The notes under the pieces are model-generated. The model was not told where the DNA came from. It saw only the letters and a program-made list of their open reading frames with translations, and ran no database searches. The translations under genes were made by a program, and so were the position numbers. DNA of 44,097 nucleotides, taken from an uncultured Bacteroides sp. (GTDB lineage Bacteria; Bacteroidota; Bacteroidia; Bacteroidales; Bacteroidaceae). Positions 26,905 to 37,356 of this stretch are shown here, piece by piece. Location: positions 1-44,097 of the forward strand of contig CALUJK010000074.1 in NCBI GenBank assembly GCA_944320945.1, in the 5' to 3' direction. Every line of letters starts with the position of its first letter. The first letter of the stretch is position 1.

Positions 26905-28523
26905 AAAAAACGCTCAATCAATGTAAACAGGCTATTGTCGGATTTTGTGCAATGGGGATTGCTTGTACCGGCATGGCGCAAACTAATTATAATGTTTCAG
27001 AAAAGCAAATATTGGATGTCATGAAAACGGCTACCCGTTTTATGATGGAAACTGTAAGTTATAAAGGTGGATTCGTATGGAATTATTTGCCGGATATGTC
27101 CCGCTCATGGGGAGAGCTGGAAGCCAAAAGGACAATGGTGTGGATTCAGCCTCCGGGTACTCCTTCTGTAGGACATCTTTTGCTGGATGCCTATCACGCC
27201 ACAGGCGATGAATATTACTACGAAGCTGCCCAAAAAGTAGCGAATGCATTGATATGGGGACAACTGGAGTGCGGAGGATGGAACTATGTCTTTGATTTTG
27301 CAGGGGAGAATTCTTTAAAAGAATGGTATGCCACTGTAGGCCGAAATGCGTGGCGACTGGAAGAATTTCAACATTATTATGGCAATGCTACCTATGATGA
27401 TGAAGGTACTATGGAAGCTGCAAAATTCTTGTTGCGGATGTATGTTGAGAAAAATGATCCCGCATACCGACCTCCACTGGAGAAAGTCATACGTTTTGTA
27501 TTGGATAGCCAGTATCCGATAGGAGGATGGCCACAACGTTATCCGTTGATGTATGACCATCCGGTTGACGGGAAATCTGATTATTCGTCATTCATTACGC
27601 TGAATGATGATGTTACCCCAGGTATCATTGAGTTTCTCCTGCAATGTCATCAGGCTTTAGGATTGACTGACATAAAAGAGCCTGTCATGCGTGCCATGTA
27701 TCTTACGATTATTCTTCAACAGGGAGAACCTTATGCCGGGTGGGCAGATCAATATACGGTAGACGATCTTAAACCGGCTCATGCACGTACTTACGAACCT
27801 CGTAGCATCAATACAGGCACTACGGCACGCATGATACATTTGATGCTTAGTTATTACCGTTTGACGGGAGATTCCCGCTTTTTATCCGGTATTCCTGCTG
27901 CCATTAAATTCTTGGAATCTATGAAACTTCCGGACTCAGAGGTAAAGAAATGGAAAAAACAATCCGGCAATTCCGAGCAGATTTTAGTAGCCCGTTTTAT
28001 TGACCCGGATACAGGAAAGCCCCTCTATGTACATAGAAAAGGTTCCAATGTTCAAAACGGGACTTATTACACCGACCAAGATATAACAGGTACAATAGCT
28101 CACTATAGTTCTGCTACGTTTGTTAATCCCACAGAGTTGCGTCGCCTCTATGAAGAAACTAAAAAGCTATCGGTTGCTGAGTTAAGAAAAAACTCTCCAT
28201 TATTGCATACAGATATAACTCCATTGCCTAAATATTATACTCGTTTACGTGGTATTTATTCAATAGATAGAGTAAGACAGATTGTGCAATCGCTCACATC
28301 AAGGGGGTGTTGGATAACTCATTTGCAAAATATATCTCATCCATATCGTCCTTGTATATATGAAGGAGAAGGAGCGAGTGATGAACAAAAATATGCTGAA
28401 ACTTTTGTCGGTGATGAATATGACACTTCTCCTTATACATGTACAACTGATGAACAATGTATATCGGTTCAGACTTATATCCAAAATATGATGACATTAA
28501 TAACTTTTTTAGAAGCGAAATAA
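26901..28523 (+). CDS. PL10-like pectate lyase family protein
   Basis: The ATG at 26901 overlaps the GH2 stop (ATGA) and gives 540 residues with a signal peptide (ending near GMAQ). The pattern LDSQYPIGGWPQRYP (about residues 200-215) is typical of family PL10 lyases, as are SSFITLNDDVTPGIIEFL and ARTYEPRSINTGTTARM, which match the catalytic Asp- and Arg-bearing regions. PL10 enzymes cleave polygalacturonate by beta-elimination. Several motif residues differ from the canonical forms as I remember them (LNDD for FNDN, EPRSINTG for the usual sequence), so the substrate may not be plain pectate. The last 130 codons are strikingly AT-rich. Confidence 0.75.
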   Translation: MKKTLNQCKQAIVGFCAMGIACTGMAQTNYNVSEKQILDVMKTATRFMMETVSYKGGFVWNYLPDMSRSWGELEAKRTMVWIQPPGTPSVGHLLLDAYHATGDEYYYEAAQKVANALIWGQLECGGWNYVFDFAGENSLKEWYATVGRNAWRLEEFQHYYGNATYDDEGTMEAAKFLLRMYVEKNDPAYRPPLEKVIRFVLDSQYPIGGWPQRYPLMYDHPVDGKSDYSSFITLNDDVTPGIIEFLLQCHQALGLTDIKEPVMRAMYLTIILQQGEPYAGWADQYTVDDLKPAHARTYEPRSINTGTTARMIHLMLSYYRLTGDSRFLSGIPAAIKFLESMKLPDSEVKKWKKQSGNSEQILVARFIDPDTGKPLYVHRKGSNVQNGTYYTDQDITGTIAHYSSATFVNPTELRRLYEETKKLSVAELRKNSPLLHTDITPLPKYYTRLRGIYSIDRVRQIVQSLTSRGCWITHLQNISHPYRPCIYEGEGASDEQKYAETFVGDEYDTSPYTCTTDEQCISVQTYIQNMMTLITFLEAK

Positions 28524-28622
28524 GTTGTCAGACTCACGTTTGATACGATTTCTGAAGAAAGTTACACTTAAATAATAAGGGCATTCCGGCTGCGTGTAGA
28601 CACGCCTTTCTGCTTCGTATAT

Positions 28623-29351
28623 TTAATCGAATAATTCTTTCAACACCTCTAGTGATTTCAGTACGGGGAAGTCTGGCAGATGGAGACGGTAATATTGGTT
28701 TATCATAGTGAGGCAACGGATACGGTCATGTCGGCTCATGGCAAAAAGGTGCATGGTGTCGTAGTTCATCCGTATGAGTTGCTGCAACTGGGCAGCCTCT
28801 TCCGGGCCGATGTAGTCGGTGTGGTGTTGTGGGGGAAGTGTGGTGAAGCAAGCGTTGCGCAGGTCGAAGCAGTCTCCCCGGTGATAGTTGTCGAGATTGG
28901 GGTATAACCCTAAGAAGCGGGAGAGTCTCATGAGGAATACTAAGTGGAAGTTAGAGAATCCTGCGCGGCATTCATCTAACCAGATGATAGAATGTTCCAG
29001 ATAGGCAAACAGAGGGCGATTCTCCATTTCCTCGCGAACGGCGCGGCACAGAAATTCGGACAGGAACAGAGCGATAGCGGATTTGTAAGGTTCGAAAGGA
29101 AGGGAGGTGAATGGGTGATAGGGCTTGGCATCGCGTACCTTATATATAGAAGCATTGTTGCGGAAATCTGCTTCCAGTTCAATGAGTGCCAGCGGTTGGA
29201 ATAACGATAGCTTAACAGTAGCCTTACGCGAACGGGATACCGGCACCATGAACGAGGCACGGCCGCAATATTCAGTATAGATGTCTGCTATGACGGAAGT
29301 GTCTTTGTACTTCACAGTGCGCAGCACGATTCCCTTTGTTTTTTGTAACAT
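28623..29351 (-). CDS. recO: DNA repair protein RecO
   Basis: The 242-residue protein starts with the RecO OB-fold ([33 protein letters not shown]), which binds single-stranded DNA, followed by the alpha-helical region with [13 protein letters not shown] and [15 protein letters not shown]. RecO works with RecR to load RecA at gaps coated with SSB. The Cys4 zinc-finger seen in some RecO proteins is not visible. It converges with the PL10-like gene and is transcribed from its own -7 box at 29371-29378. Confidence 0.9.
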   Translation of the reverse strand: MLQKTKGIVLRTVKYKDTSVIADIYTEYCGRASFMVPVSRSRKATVKLSLFQPLALIELEADFRNNASIYKVRDAKPYHPFTSLPFEPYKSAIALFLSEFLCRAVREEMENRPLFAYLEHSIIWLDECRAGFSNFHLVFLMRLSRFLGLYPNLDNYHRGDCFDLRNACFTTLPPQHHTDYIGPEEAAQLQQLIRMNYDTMHLFAMSRHDRIRCLTMINQYYRLHLPDFPVLKSLEVLKELFD

Positions 29352-29370
29352 AACCTTGCTTTTACATCCA

Positions 29371-29378
29371 CAAAACTA
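29371..29378 (-). promoter_or_regulatory. -7 element for recO
   Basis: The minus strand reads TAGTTTTG (TAnnTTTG), 20 bases upstream of the recO start codon. Confidence 0.5.
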
Positions 29379-29527
29379 CGAAAAATGCACGAAGTATGTA
29401 AGCGTACAAAAGAAAATATGCAGAATATGGAAAATATTTCATATTTGTATTGTGTTGATATTCAGTTTGTAATACGTCTTTTTGTGAGAAAAGTTTGCGG
29501 TAGAGGATAAATTTTTTACAGGAATGT

Positions 29528-29558
29528 TTTGGTAATTCAAAAATAGTATCTACCTTTG
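29528..29558 (+). promoter_or_regulatory. Bacteroides-type promoter of tRNA-Glu / rpsT
   Basis: TTTG at 29528-29531 and TACCTTTG at 29551-29558 are separated by 19 bases, a full consensus match. Transcription would run into the tRNA-Glu gene 50 bases further on, and then rpsT. Confidence 0.75.
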
Positions 29559-29610
29559 CATCCGCAAACGCAAGGAAAGTGCGTGAGAGCGGAAACGCTT
29601 AAGAAAGCCT

Positions 29611-29682
29611 GGCCCCTTCGTCTATCGGTTAGGACGCAAGATTTTCATTCTTGAAAGGGGGGTTCGATTCCCCCAGGGGCTA
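29611..29682 (+). tRNA. tRNA-Glu (TTC anticodon)
   Basis: A cloverleaf of 72 bases can be drawn: acceptor GGCCCCT with AGGGGCT, D arm 620-635, anticodon stem CAAGA/TCTTG around loop TTTTCAT (anticodon TTC at 29644-29646), and T arm GGGGG-TTCGATT-CCCCC. The 3' CCA is not encoded. It lies between a consensus promoter and rpsT, so the two may be cotranscribed. Confidence 0.97.
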
Positions 29683-29723
29683 CAAATAATAAAAAATAAA
29701 CGAATTAAAAAAGATTAGTCGAG

Positions 29724-29978
29724 ATGGCAAATCATAAATCATCACTGAAAAGAATCAGACAGGAAAAGGCAAGAAGACTCCATAACAGATATTATGGTAA
29801 AACCATGAGGAATGCTGTTCGTAAACTTCGTGCTACGACTGATAAGGCTGAAGCTACAAACATGCTGCCGAGTGTAGTAAAGTTGTTGGATAAATTGGCT
29901 AAGACAAATCTTATCCACAAAAATAAGGCAAGCAATTTGAAGTCTAAATTGGCTCATCACGTAAACCAATTGGCGTAA
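29724..29978 (+). CDS. rpsT: 30S ribosomal protein S20
   Basis: The 84-residue basic protein begins [13 protein letters not shown] and has the helical, lysine- and arginine-rich S20 pattern ([21 protein letters not shown], then [19 protein letters not shown]). S20 binds 16S rRNA in the small subunit. It is 41 bases downstream of tRNA-Glu and followed by a strong terminator. Confidence 0.97.
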   Translation: MANHKSSLKRIRQEKARRLHNRYYGKTMRNAVRKLRATTDKAEATNMLPSVVKLLDKLAKTNLIHKNKASNLKSKLAHHVNQLA

Positions 29979-29982
29979 GTAA

Positions 29983-32064
<2,082 letters not shown>

Positions 32065-32108
32065 CGCATAGCTGCTTCCCGTAATAAGGGAGAATGCTTT
32101 AGAATATA

Positions 32109-32158
32109 GAAGTGGCACACAGATTACGCAGATAATTTGTGTGTCACTTCTTTTTTTT
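32109..32158 (+). terminator. gyrB terminator built on the CACACAGATTACGCAGA repeat
   Basis: GAAGTG (32109-32114) pairs with CACTTC (32145-32150); inside, CACACA pairs with TGTGTG and ATT with AAT. A run of eight T follows. The sequence GCACACAGATTACGCAGATAA resembles the left arm of the hairpin at 18338. Confidence 0.85.
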
Positions 32159-32162
32159 GTGG

Positions 32163-32579
32163 TTATCCGCCGTAGAATGTCAGATATTTCTCTCCTGTAA
32201 AGCAAGTCAGGATGTTGCCGGAGATGAAAATATCATCCCAGTAAGTTGTCTCACCAGTGGCAAACTCCATGATAACTGCCCGATACGTTCTGGAGCCCCA
32301 ATACCAATAAAATTCCGTTCGTTCTACTTGGGGCATGCCGGGCTGGTTGTAGTAGACATCTCTGCGTCCCGAACCGTCTGCCCAAAAATAAATTGCCTGA
32401 CGGATGCCATTCCCGTTATAGTCCCGATAGTCAGCATACCAGTAGTAGCGGCACAACTCATAAGTGGCCTCCGCTTCGGTGCGATAGCCACCCTCTGTGA
32501 CTATTTCGCAACTTTGGAAGGTGAGGAACGTACATAGGCAGGGGAGGGCAAGGAGGAATCGAATTATTTGTTTCATCAT
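32163..32579 (-). CDS. Small putative lipoprotein of unknown function
   Basis: The 138-residue protein has a lipoprotein signal (hydrophobic stretch, then TFQSC near residue 24). The mature part is rich in Tyr, Trp and acidic residues (ELCRYYWYADYRDYNGNG, FYWYWGSRTYRAV) and looks like a small beta-rich domain. I do not recognise a family. It is the last of three minus-strand genes (33934 to 32163) spaced 46 bases or less apart, and it converges with gyrB, whose terminator lies between them. Confidence 0.65.
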   Translation of the reverse strand: MMKQIIRFLLALPCLCTFLTFQSCEIVTEGGYRTEAEATYELCRYYWYADYRDYNGNGIRQAIYFWADGSGRRDVYYNQPGMPQVERTEFYWYWGSRTYRAVIMEFATGETTYWDDIFISGNILTCFTGEKYLTFYGG

Positions 32580-32625
32580 ATAATAGTTAAGGAAATAGGT
32601 TTAGGTAGAGTTCCCGTTAAAGGGC

Positions 32626-33210
32626 TTACTTGAGAAGTCCTTGCTTTTTTAGTTCTTCTGTAGCCACTTCCAGTTCGGCATACCATTCGGCACCAAACTT
32701 ACGGATAAGCGGTTCTTTCAGAAAACGATAGACCGGCAGATTCTCTTTCTGTCCCCGTAAAACGGCTGCCCGACAGACGTCCCAGCGGTGGTAATTGACA
32801 GCCTTGTAAGGACCGTAGTCGCCTATCCGTATGGGGTACAGATGACAGGAAACCGGTTTGTAGAAAGAGGTCTTTCCCTCCCGATGTGCCTTCTCAATGG
32901 CACAATAGCAACAGCCCCGGTCGTCATAACAGGTAAATACACAGTCCTTTCCGTTGACAATGGAACTAACAAGGTCGCCTTCACAGTCGGTATAGACTAC
33001 GCCCTGCTGCTCTATCACGGTACGTGCTTCCGGTAGAAGATCATCCCAAATGACGGGCAGTACCTCTTCCAATTTCTCTACTTCGTCCAATTCGACGGGA
33101 GCACCGGCGTCACCTTCGATGCAACAGGCGCCGTGGCAGGCAGACAAGTCACAGAGAAATTTTTCTTTAAGTACATCGAAACTTACGACAACGTCTTGTA
33201 TCTGAAGCAT
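32626..33210 (-). CDS. DUF3109-family cysteine-rich protein
   Basis: Starting at the ATG for MLQIQDVVVSFD (33210) gives 194 residues and avoids overlap with the upstream gene; an in-frame ATG at 33258 would overlap it by 32 bases. The protein is cytoplasmic and rich in Cys: CDLSACHGACCIEGDAG near residue 19, GKDCVFTCYDDRGCCYC near residue 90, and SCHLYPIR near residue 120. The spacing suggests a bound metal or Fe-S cluster, as proposed for YkgJ-like zinc/iron-chelating domains. The function of the family is unknown. It lies between two minus-strand genes and is probably cotranscribed with them. Confidence 0.82.
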   Translation of the reverse strand: MLQIQDVVVSFDVLKEKFLCDLSACHGACCIEGDAGAPVELDEVEKLEEVLPVIWDDLLPEARTVIEQQGVVYTDCEGDLVSSIVNGKDCVFTCYDDRGCCYCAIEKAHREGKTSFYKPVSCHLYPIRIGDYGPYKAVNYHRWDVCRAAVLRGQKENLPVYRFLKEPLIRKFGAEWYAELEVATEELKKQGLLK

Positions 33211-33226
33211 ATTCTGAATCTGTTTT

Positions 33227-33934
33227 TTATTTTGTATAAGACTTGCGGAGAGATGCAATGATTTCGGTAAGCCTGTTGTTCAGTCGGTTCATCTCGTTCC
33301 AGTTTGTGAAATACTCCACTGAACTTATGAAAAATATGAAGTTTGGCTGTTGTAATAAAAAGCGTCGGTGAGCGTCACCTTCGACCTTGATGCCATAGGC
33401 GAAAGCTTCCTCCTTTGTCATTTTGTCAAAGGAACTGGTGAGCACATTGTACTTTAGGCTATAATAAGATTTTACCCCGCCTTGTATTTCATATAGTTTG
33501 TTATATGTCCAAAGCAATTCTTGAAGCATCTGTTTGTCAGTAATGTGCTGCATCAGCGAAGAACTTTTCAGAACTTCTAGTGCATCGGCAGAAACCGACA
33601 TTACGGACGTGCTGGAGAAGAATGCCTGATACTTGTTTATTGTGTCTTGGGGAATGGATTCAATCTGCAAATCCGCTTTCTTCAGAAGCTGGCTCATTCG
33701 GACGTCACTGTCAATCTCTGTTTTAACCCATTGCAATTCCTGCTGGTTGGTCTGTAACTCCTCAATGATGAGTTGCATGACTGAATTGATTTCTTTCTGA
33801 CGGGCGTGCTGCGATATCAAGTCACTTCCCCAAAAGGTGACTATCACACCGGCAGCCACGATGCTGAACTGACGGAGATAATCCCCCAACCGCCAGCTTT
33901 TGAGTACATCTTTTGCGCGTTTCAAATATTTCAT
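33227..33934 (-). CDS. Hypothetical single-pass membrane protein
   Basis: The 235-residue protein has a basic N-terminus and one membrane segment at about residues 22-40 (QFSIVAAGVIVTFWGSDLI), followed by a long helical extramembrane region with many Glu, Gln and Lys (QLIIEELQTNQQELQWVKTEI). The layout of a short anchor followed by helices resembles DUF6090-type proteins of Bacteroidetes, but I cannot confirm membership. There is no recognised catalytic motif. It starts 115 bases from the gpmI end and leads a possible three-gene minus-strand unit. Confidence 0.6.
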   Translation of the reverse strand: MKYLKRAKDVLKSWRLGDYLRQFSIVAAGVIVTFWGSDLISQHARQKEINSVMQLIIEELQTNQQELQWVKTEIDSDVRMSQLLKKADLQIESIPQDTINKYQAFFSSTSVMSVSADALEVLKSSSLMQHITDKQMLQELLWTYNKLYEIQGGVKSYYSLKYNVLTSSFDKMTKEEAFAYGIKVEGDAHRRFLLQQPNFIFFISSVEYFTNWNEMNRLNNRLTEIIASLRKSYTK

Positions 33935-33962
33935 CGAAAAAGAGGAATAGTTCTGTTATAAA

Positions 33963-34013
33963 AAGCACAAACCACATGAAAAGTCTTTGTTTACTCTCAT
34001 ATGGTTTGTGCTT
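33963..34013 (-). terminator. Rho-independent terminator of gpmI
   Basis: AAGCACAAACCACATG (33963-33978) pairs with CATATGGTTTGTGCTT (33998-34013) with one mismatch. On the minus strand the stem is followed by TTTTTAT, in the right direction for gpmI. Confidence 0.88.
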
Positions 34014-34049
34014 ATGTCTGATGATAACTATGTGTTAGTTATACAATGT

Positions 34050-35567
34050 TTACTTTATCAAGTCTTTGCCTGTCATCTCTTCCGGCTGGGCCAGACCCAT
34101 GATGTGCAGGATAGAGGGAGCAACATCGGCCAGTACGCCGTTCTCTACCTTGGCATCCTTGTTGGTGGTGACATAGACAAACGGCACCGGATTCAGTGAG
34201 TGAGCCGTGTTGGGTGTGCCGTCTTCGTTCAGTGCATGGTCAGCATTACCGTGGTCAGCAATGATGATGACCTCGTAGTCATTAGCCTTGGCAGCTTCTA
34301 CGGTGTCGCGTACGCAGTTGTCAATGGCAGTAACGGCTTTTTCGATAGCCTCGTAAACACCTGTGTGACCAACCATGTCACCGTTTGCGTAGTTCACTAC
34401 GATGAAATCATATTGCTGTGTATTGATGGCTTCCACCAACTTGTCTTTCACTTCGTAAGCACTCATTTCCGGCTTCAAGTCGTAGGTCGCTACTTTGGGA
34501 GAAGGCACGAGGATGCGATCTTCGCCATCAAACGGAGTTTCGCGACCACCGTTGAAGAAGAACGTCACGTGTGCATACTTCTCAGTCTCGGCGATGTGCA
34601 ATTGCTTCTTACCTTGCTTGGAGAGGTATTCGCCCAATGTGTTTTGTACATTCTCCTTGTCGAAGAGGATGTGTACACCTTGGAAAGAAGAGTCATACGG
34701 AGTCATGCAGTAATATTGCAAGCCCGGAATGGTCTTCATGCCCTGCTCCGGCATATCCTGTTGCGTCAGTACGATGGTCAACTCCTTGGCGCGGTCGTTG
34801 CGGTAGTTGAAGAAGATAACGACATCACCCTCTTTAATGGTGCCGTCGAAACCACCGTTGACGATAGGTTTGATAAATTCGTCCGTTACACCTTCGTCAT
34901 AAGATTCTTGCATGGCCTGCACCATGTCAGTGGCAACCTTGCCCTGACCGTTCACCAGAAGTTCGTAAGCCTCCTTGATGCGCTCCCAACGCTTGTCGCG
35001 GTCCATGGCGTAGAAACGTCCTACGATGCTGGCAATGCGTCCGGCACTTTGTGCGCAGTGGGCTGTCAGTTGTTCGATAAAACCCTTGCCGCTCTTCGGA
35101 TCCGTGTCACGGCCGTCCATGAAGCAGTGCAGGTAAGTGCGGTCTTCCAAACCATACTCCTTGGCAATGTCGCAGAGCTTGAACAGGTGGTCGAAAGAAC
35201 TGTGCACACCGCCGTTTGAGGTCAGTCCCATGATGTGCAGTCCCTTGCCATGCTCCTTGGCATATGTGTAGGCCGATATGATTTCCTTGTTTTGCAGAAT
35301 GCTGTTGTCGGCGCAGGCACGGTTAATCTTCACCAGGTCCTGATATACGATACGTCCGGCACCGATGTTGAGGTGACCTACCTCAGAGTTTCCCATCTGT
35401 CCGTCGGGCAGACCTACGTTCTCGCCACTTGCCTGAAGCTGCGAGTGCGGATATTGTGCCAACAGACTGTCCCAGTAAGGAGTGGGGGTTACATAAATCA
35501 CGTCGTCTTTCTTGCGGTCGCCTATACCCCAACCGTCAAGAATCATTAACAAGGCTTTTTTACTCAT
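34050..35567 (-). CDS. gpmI: 2,3-bisphosphoglycerate-independent phosphoglycerate mutase
   Basis: The 505-residue cytoplasmic enzyme interconverts 3- and 2-phosphoglycerate in glycolysis. It belongs to the alkaline phosphatase superfamily. The nucleophile Ser is in [16 protein letters not shown] near residue 62, metal ligands appear in [10 protein letters not shown] at the N-terminus and in ADHGNADHA near residue 440, and the family block [12 protein letters not shown] is present. The length is normal. A minus-strand -7 box at 35625-35632 precedes it and a strong terminator follows, so it is probably a single-gene unit. Confidence 0.97.
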   Translation of the reverse strand: MSKKALLMILDGWGIGDRKKDDVIYVTPTPYWDSLLAQYPHSQLQASGENVGLPDGQMGNSEVGHLNIGAGRIVYQDLVKINRACADNSILQNKEIISAYTYAKEHGKGLHIMGLTSNGGVHSSFDHLFKLCDIAKEYGLEDRTYLHCFMDGRDTDPKSGKGFIEQLTAHCAQSAGRIASIVGRFYAMDRDKRWERIKEAYELLVNGQGKVATDMVQAMQESYDEGVTDEFIKPIVNGGFDGTIKEGDVVIFFNYRNDRAKELTIVLTQQDMPEQGMKTIPGLQYYCMTPYDSSFQGVHILFDKENVQNTLGEYLSKQGKKQLHIAETEKYAHVTFFFNGGRETPFDGEDRILVPSPKVATYDLKPEMSAYEVKDKLVEAINTQQYDFIVVNYANGDMVGHTGVYEAIEKAVTAIDNCVRDTVEAAKANDYEVIIIADHGNADHALNEDGTPNTAHSLNPVPFVYVTTNKDAKVENGVLADVAPSILHIMGLAQPEEMTGKDLIK

Positions 35568-35624
35568 ACTATTTATCTCTGTTTAATGATACAATCTTCT
35601 ACCTTTATTTATTATAATCGCCTG

Positions 35625-35632
35625 CAAAGTTA
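35625..35632 (-). promoter_or_regulatory. -7 element of gpmI
   Basis: The minus strand reads TAACTTTG (TAnnTTTG), 58 bases upstream of the gpmI start codon. Confidence 0.55.
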
Positions 35633-35738
35633 CAAAATCCTGTGTAACTGTGTATCATTCCTTTGTACGATTTCACCTTTTGGTCAAATTGTGCACTGAT
35701 GTGAATAAAGAATGCACGCCTTTCCCGCTTCTCTGCGC

Positions 35739-35746
35739 TAAATTTG
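35739..35746 (+). promoter_or_regulatory. -7 element of the CE8 gene
   Basis: TAAATTTG matches TAnnTTTG, about 95 bases upstream of the CE8 start. No clear -33 match was found. Confidence 0.4.
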
Positions 35747-35841
35747 CATAGTCAGAAGCAACAGGATGTGTCGCGACATCTCTATTATCTTGGACGCAAA
35801 AACACACAATAACAATTAAATTTATGACGACTTATTACAAC

Positions 35842-36948
35842 ATGAAACACAAACTACTAACAGGGATCTTGCTGTGCTGTGCGGTTCTGATGGGCTGTAT
35901 GCAGCGGCAAACGACTTCTGCCTATCAGGCTGTAGTGGCTCAGGACGGAAGCGGAAATTATACTACCGTGCAGGCGGCTATTGATGCTGCTCCGGACAGT
36001 TGCCAGGAACCGTGGCGCATTTTGGTGAAGAACGGCTCGTACGAAGAGCAGGTGGTTGTCCCCCGTGCAAAGTCGTACATCCACCTCATCGGTGAAGACA
36101 AGGAGAAAACCATCATCCACCTGCGTCTCAATGTGGGTGGCAAGCCGGAAAAGCCCGAGGATGACAAAACCGGCTTTTGGGTCTGCTCCGTACATAATCC
36201 GGAATCGGCAGTATATAAGTATGAAGGAGCGGTTGTCAATGTAAAGGGTGACTATTTCTATTCTGAAAACATCTCGTACATCAACGATTACGGTGTGGAG
36301 GCACAAAACGGTCCACAGGCGTTGGCCATGAAGTTGCAGGGAGATTGTGCTGCTTTCTATAATTGCATCTTCCGTTCGTTTCAGGATACATGGATGACAT
36401 CGACAAAGGACGGGCATCGTCTCTACGTGAAGGATTGCTTCATCGAGGGTGCCGTGGACTATTTTTACGGCGGCGGCGATGCCTTGCTGGAGAATTGTAC
36501 GCTGTATAACGTGCGCGATGCTTCCGTTATTGTGGCGCCTTGCCATACGAATCCCCGTTTTGGCTACGTCTTTCTGAATTGCAAGGTGGACGGTAATGCA
36601 GATGCCGCTAAGGGAAATGTGAAGTTGGGCAGACCGTGGCATAATTCACCGCGTGCCGTGTTTATTCAGACCCGGATGCAGATTCCCATCGCCGAGGAAG
36701 GTTGGACTAACATGGGTGCCATTCCGGCTCTTTTTGCCGAATATGACAGCCGTGATTCTGTGGGCAATGTACTGGATTTGAGTCATCGTAAGACGGAGTA
36801 CGAAGGCCGTGGCGATTCGCCTCGCACAGGTTCATGTCCTGCTACCATCAGTGCGGAAGAGGCTAAGCGCTATACGTATGAAAACATCATCATGGCCAAT
36901 GACGGATGGAATCCGCGTCTCTACATGGAGGAGGCCAATGCGCAATGA
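35842..36948 (+). CDS. Pectin methylesterase-like lipoprotein (CE8)
   Basis: The ATG at 35842 (MKHKLLTGILL) is preferred over the in-frame ATG at 35824 because it places the lipoprotein signal at the N-terminus; the lipobox is VLMGC. The mature protein is a right-handed beta-helix of the CE8 family, which removes methyl esters from pectin. Visible motifs are DGSGNYTTVQAAIDAAP, GPQALAMKLQGD, the QDT of FRSFQDTWM, and the catalytic Asp in GAVDYFYGGGDALLENC, followed by LGRPWHNSPRAVF with the substrate Arg. The GGGD following the Asp differs from the usual FGNA, so activity on pectin needs proof. It lies alone between the gpmI promoter and the intergenic island. Confidence 0.85.
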   Translation: MKHKLLTGILLCCAVLMGCMQRQTTSAYQAVVAQDGSGNYTTVQAAIDAAPDSCQEPWRILVKNGSYEEQVVVPRAKSYIHLIGEDKEKTIIHLRLNVGGKPEKPEDDKTGFWVCSVHNPESAVYKYEGAVVNVKGDYFYSENISYINDYGVEAQNGPQALAMKLQGDCAAFYNCIFRSFQDTWMTSTKDGHRLYVKDCFIEGAVDYFYGGGDALLENCTLYNVRDASVIVAPCHTNPRFGYVFLNCKVDGNADAAKGNVKLGRPWHNSPRAVFIQTRMQIPIAEEGWTNMGAIPALFAEYDSRDSVGNVLDLSHRKTEYEGRGDSPRTGSCPATISAEEAKRYTYENIIMANDGWNPRLYMEEANAQ

Positions 36949-36998
36949 TGCGTGTCTGAATCGGCTATGCCGCTGGAGGCATTCTAATCGGGCGGTTA

Positions 36999-37163
36999 GT
37001 CCGGATATAGCCGGACTGTAGTTTGGACGTGCTTGGACTACAGTCCGGACATATACGGACTGCGTTCCGTACGTGTTTCGGATTTGCAGGGACTGGCTTT
37101 GTTGGTCGGACTTGTTACGCGCAGGTTTAGTTTCGTATTCGATGTCCATCGTTGGAATACGAA
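36999..37163. repeat. Palindrome-rich intergenic island, copy C
   Basis: The 400-base gap after the CE8 gene contains no credible gene. CCGGACTGTAGT (37011-37022) pairs with ACTACAGTCCGG (37037-37048); GTCCGG (36999-37004) pairs with CCGGAC (37011-37016), so the two hairpins exclude each other. TTCGTATTC (37132-37140) pairs with GAATACGAA (37155-37163). The design of competing stems recalls copies A and B although most of the sequence differs. Confidence 0.55.
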
Positions 37164-37188
37164 GAGCTATTAGATTATAAACAGCTTT

Positions 37189-37238
37189 GGCTGTATCAAG
37201 ACGGGGATGATACCTTTGTCTTGATGCAGCCCTTTTTT
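37189..37238 (+). terminator. Orphan rho-independent terminator
   Basis: GGCTGTATCAAGAC (37189-37202) pairs with GTCTTGATGCAGCC (37218-37231) with one G/T-type mismatch, followed by CTTTTTT. It is 240 bases beyond the CE8 stop, so it ends either a long 3' untranslated region or a separate small RNA. Confidence 0.75.
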
Positions 37239-37356
37239 GTGGAGTATGGCACGGTGAAAGAAAAAGTTCTTCGTTTTATGGAGTGTTCGTAACGTCTTCA
37301 AAATTTCCCCAAAGTTCAGTTTAAATTTCGCTGCCATAATGGAAAACAAATAGATT

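Noticed and set aside
28592-28605. Short hairpin GCGTG-TAGA-CACGC between the PL10-like gene and recO as a terminator
   Set aside because: The stem has only five pairs and the T-run is weak, so I did not list it as a feature.
34200-35219. 339-codon plus-strand frame opposite gpmI
   Set aside because: The minus strand encodes a complete gpmI with all catalytic motifs; the plus-strand translation is low-complexity (V/H/L rich) and shows no family pattern.
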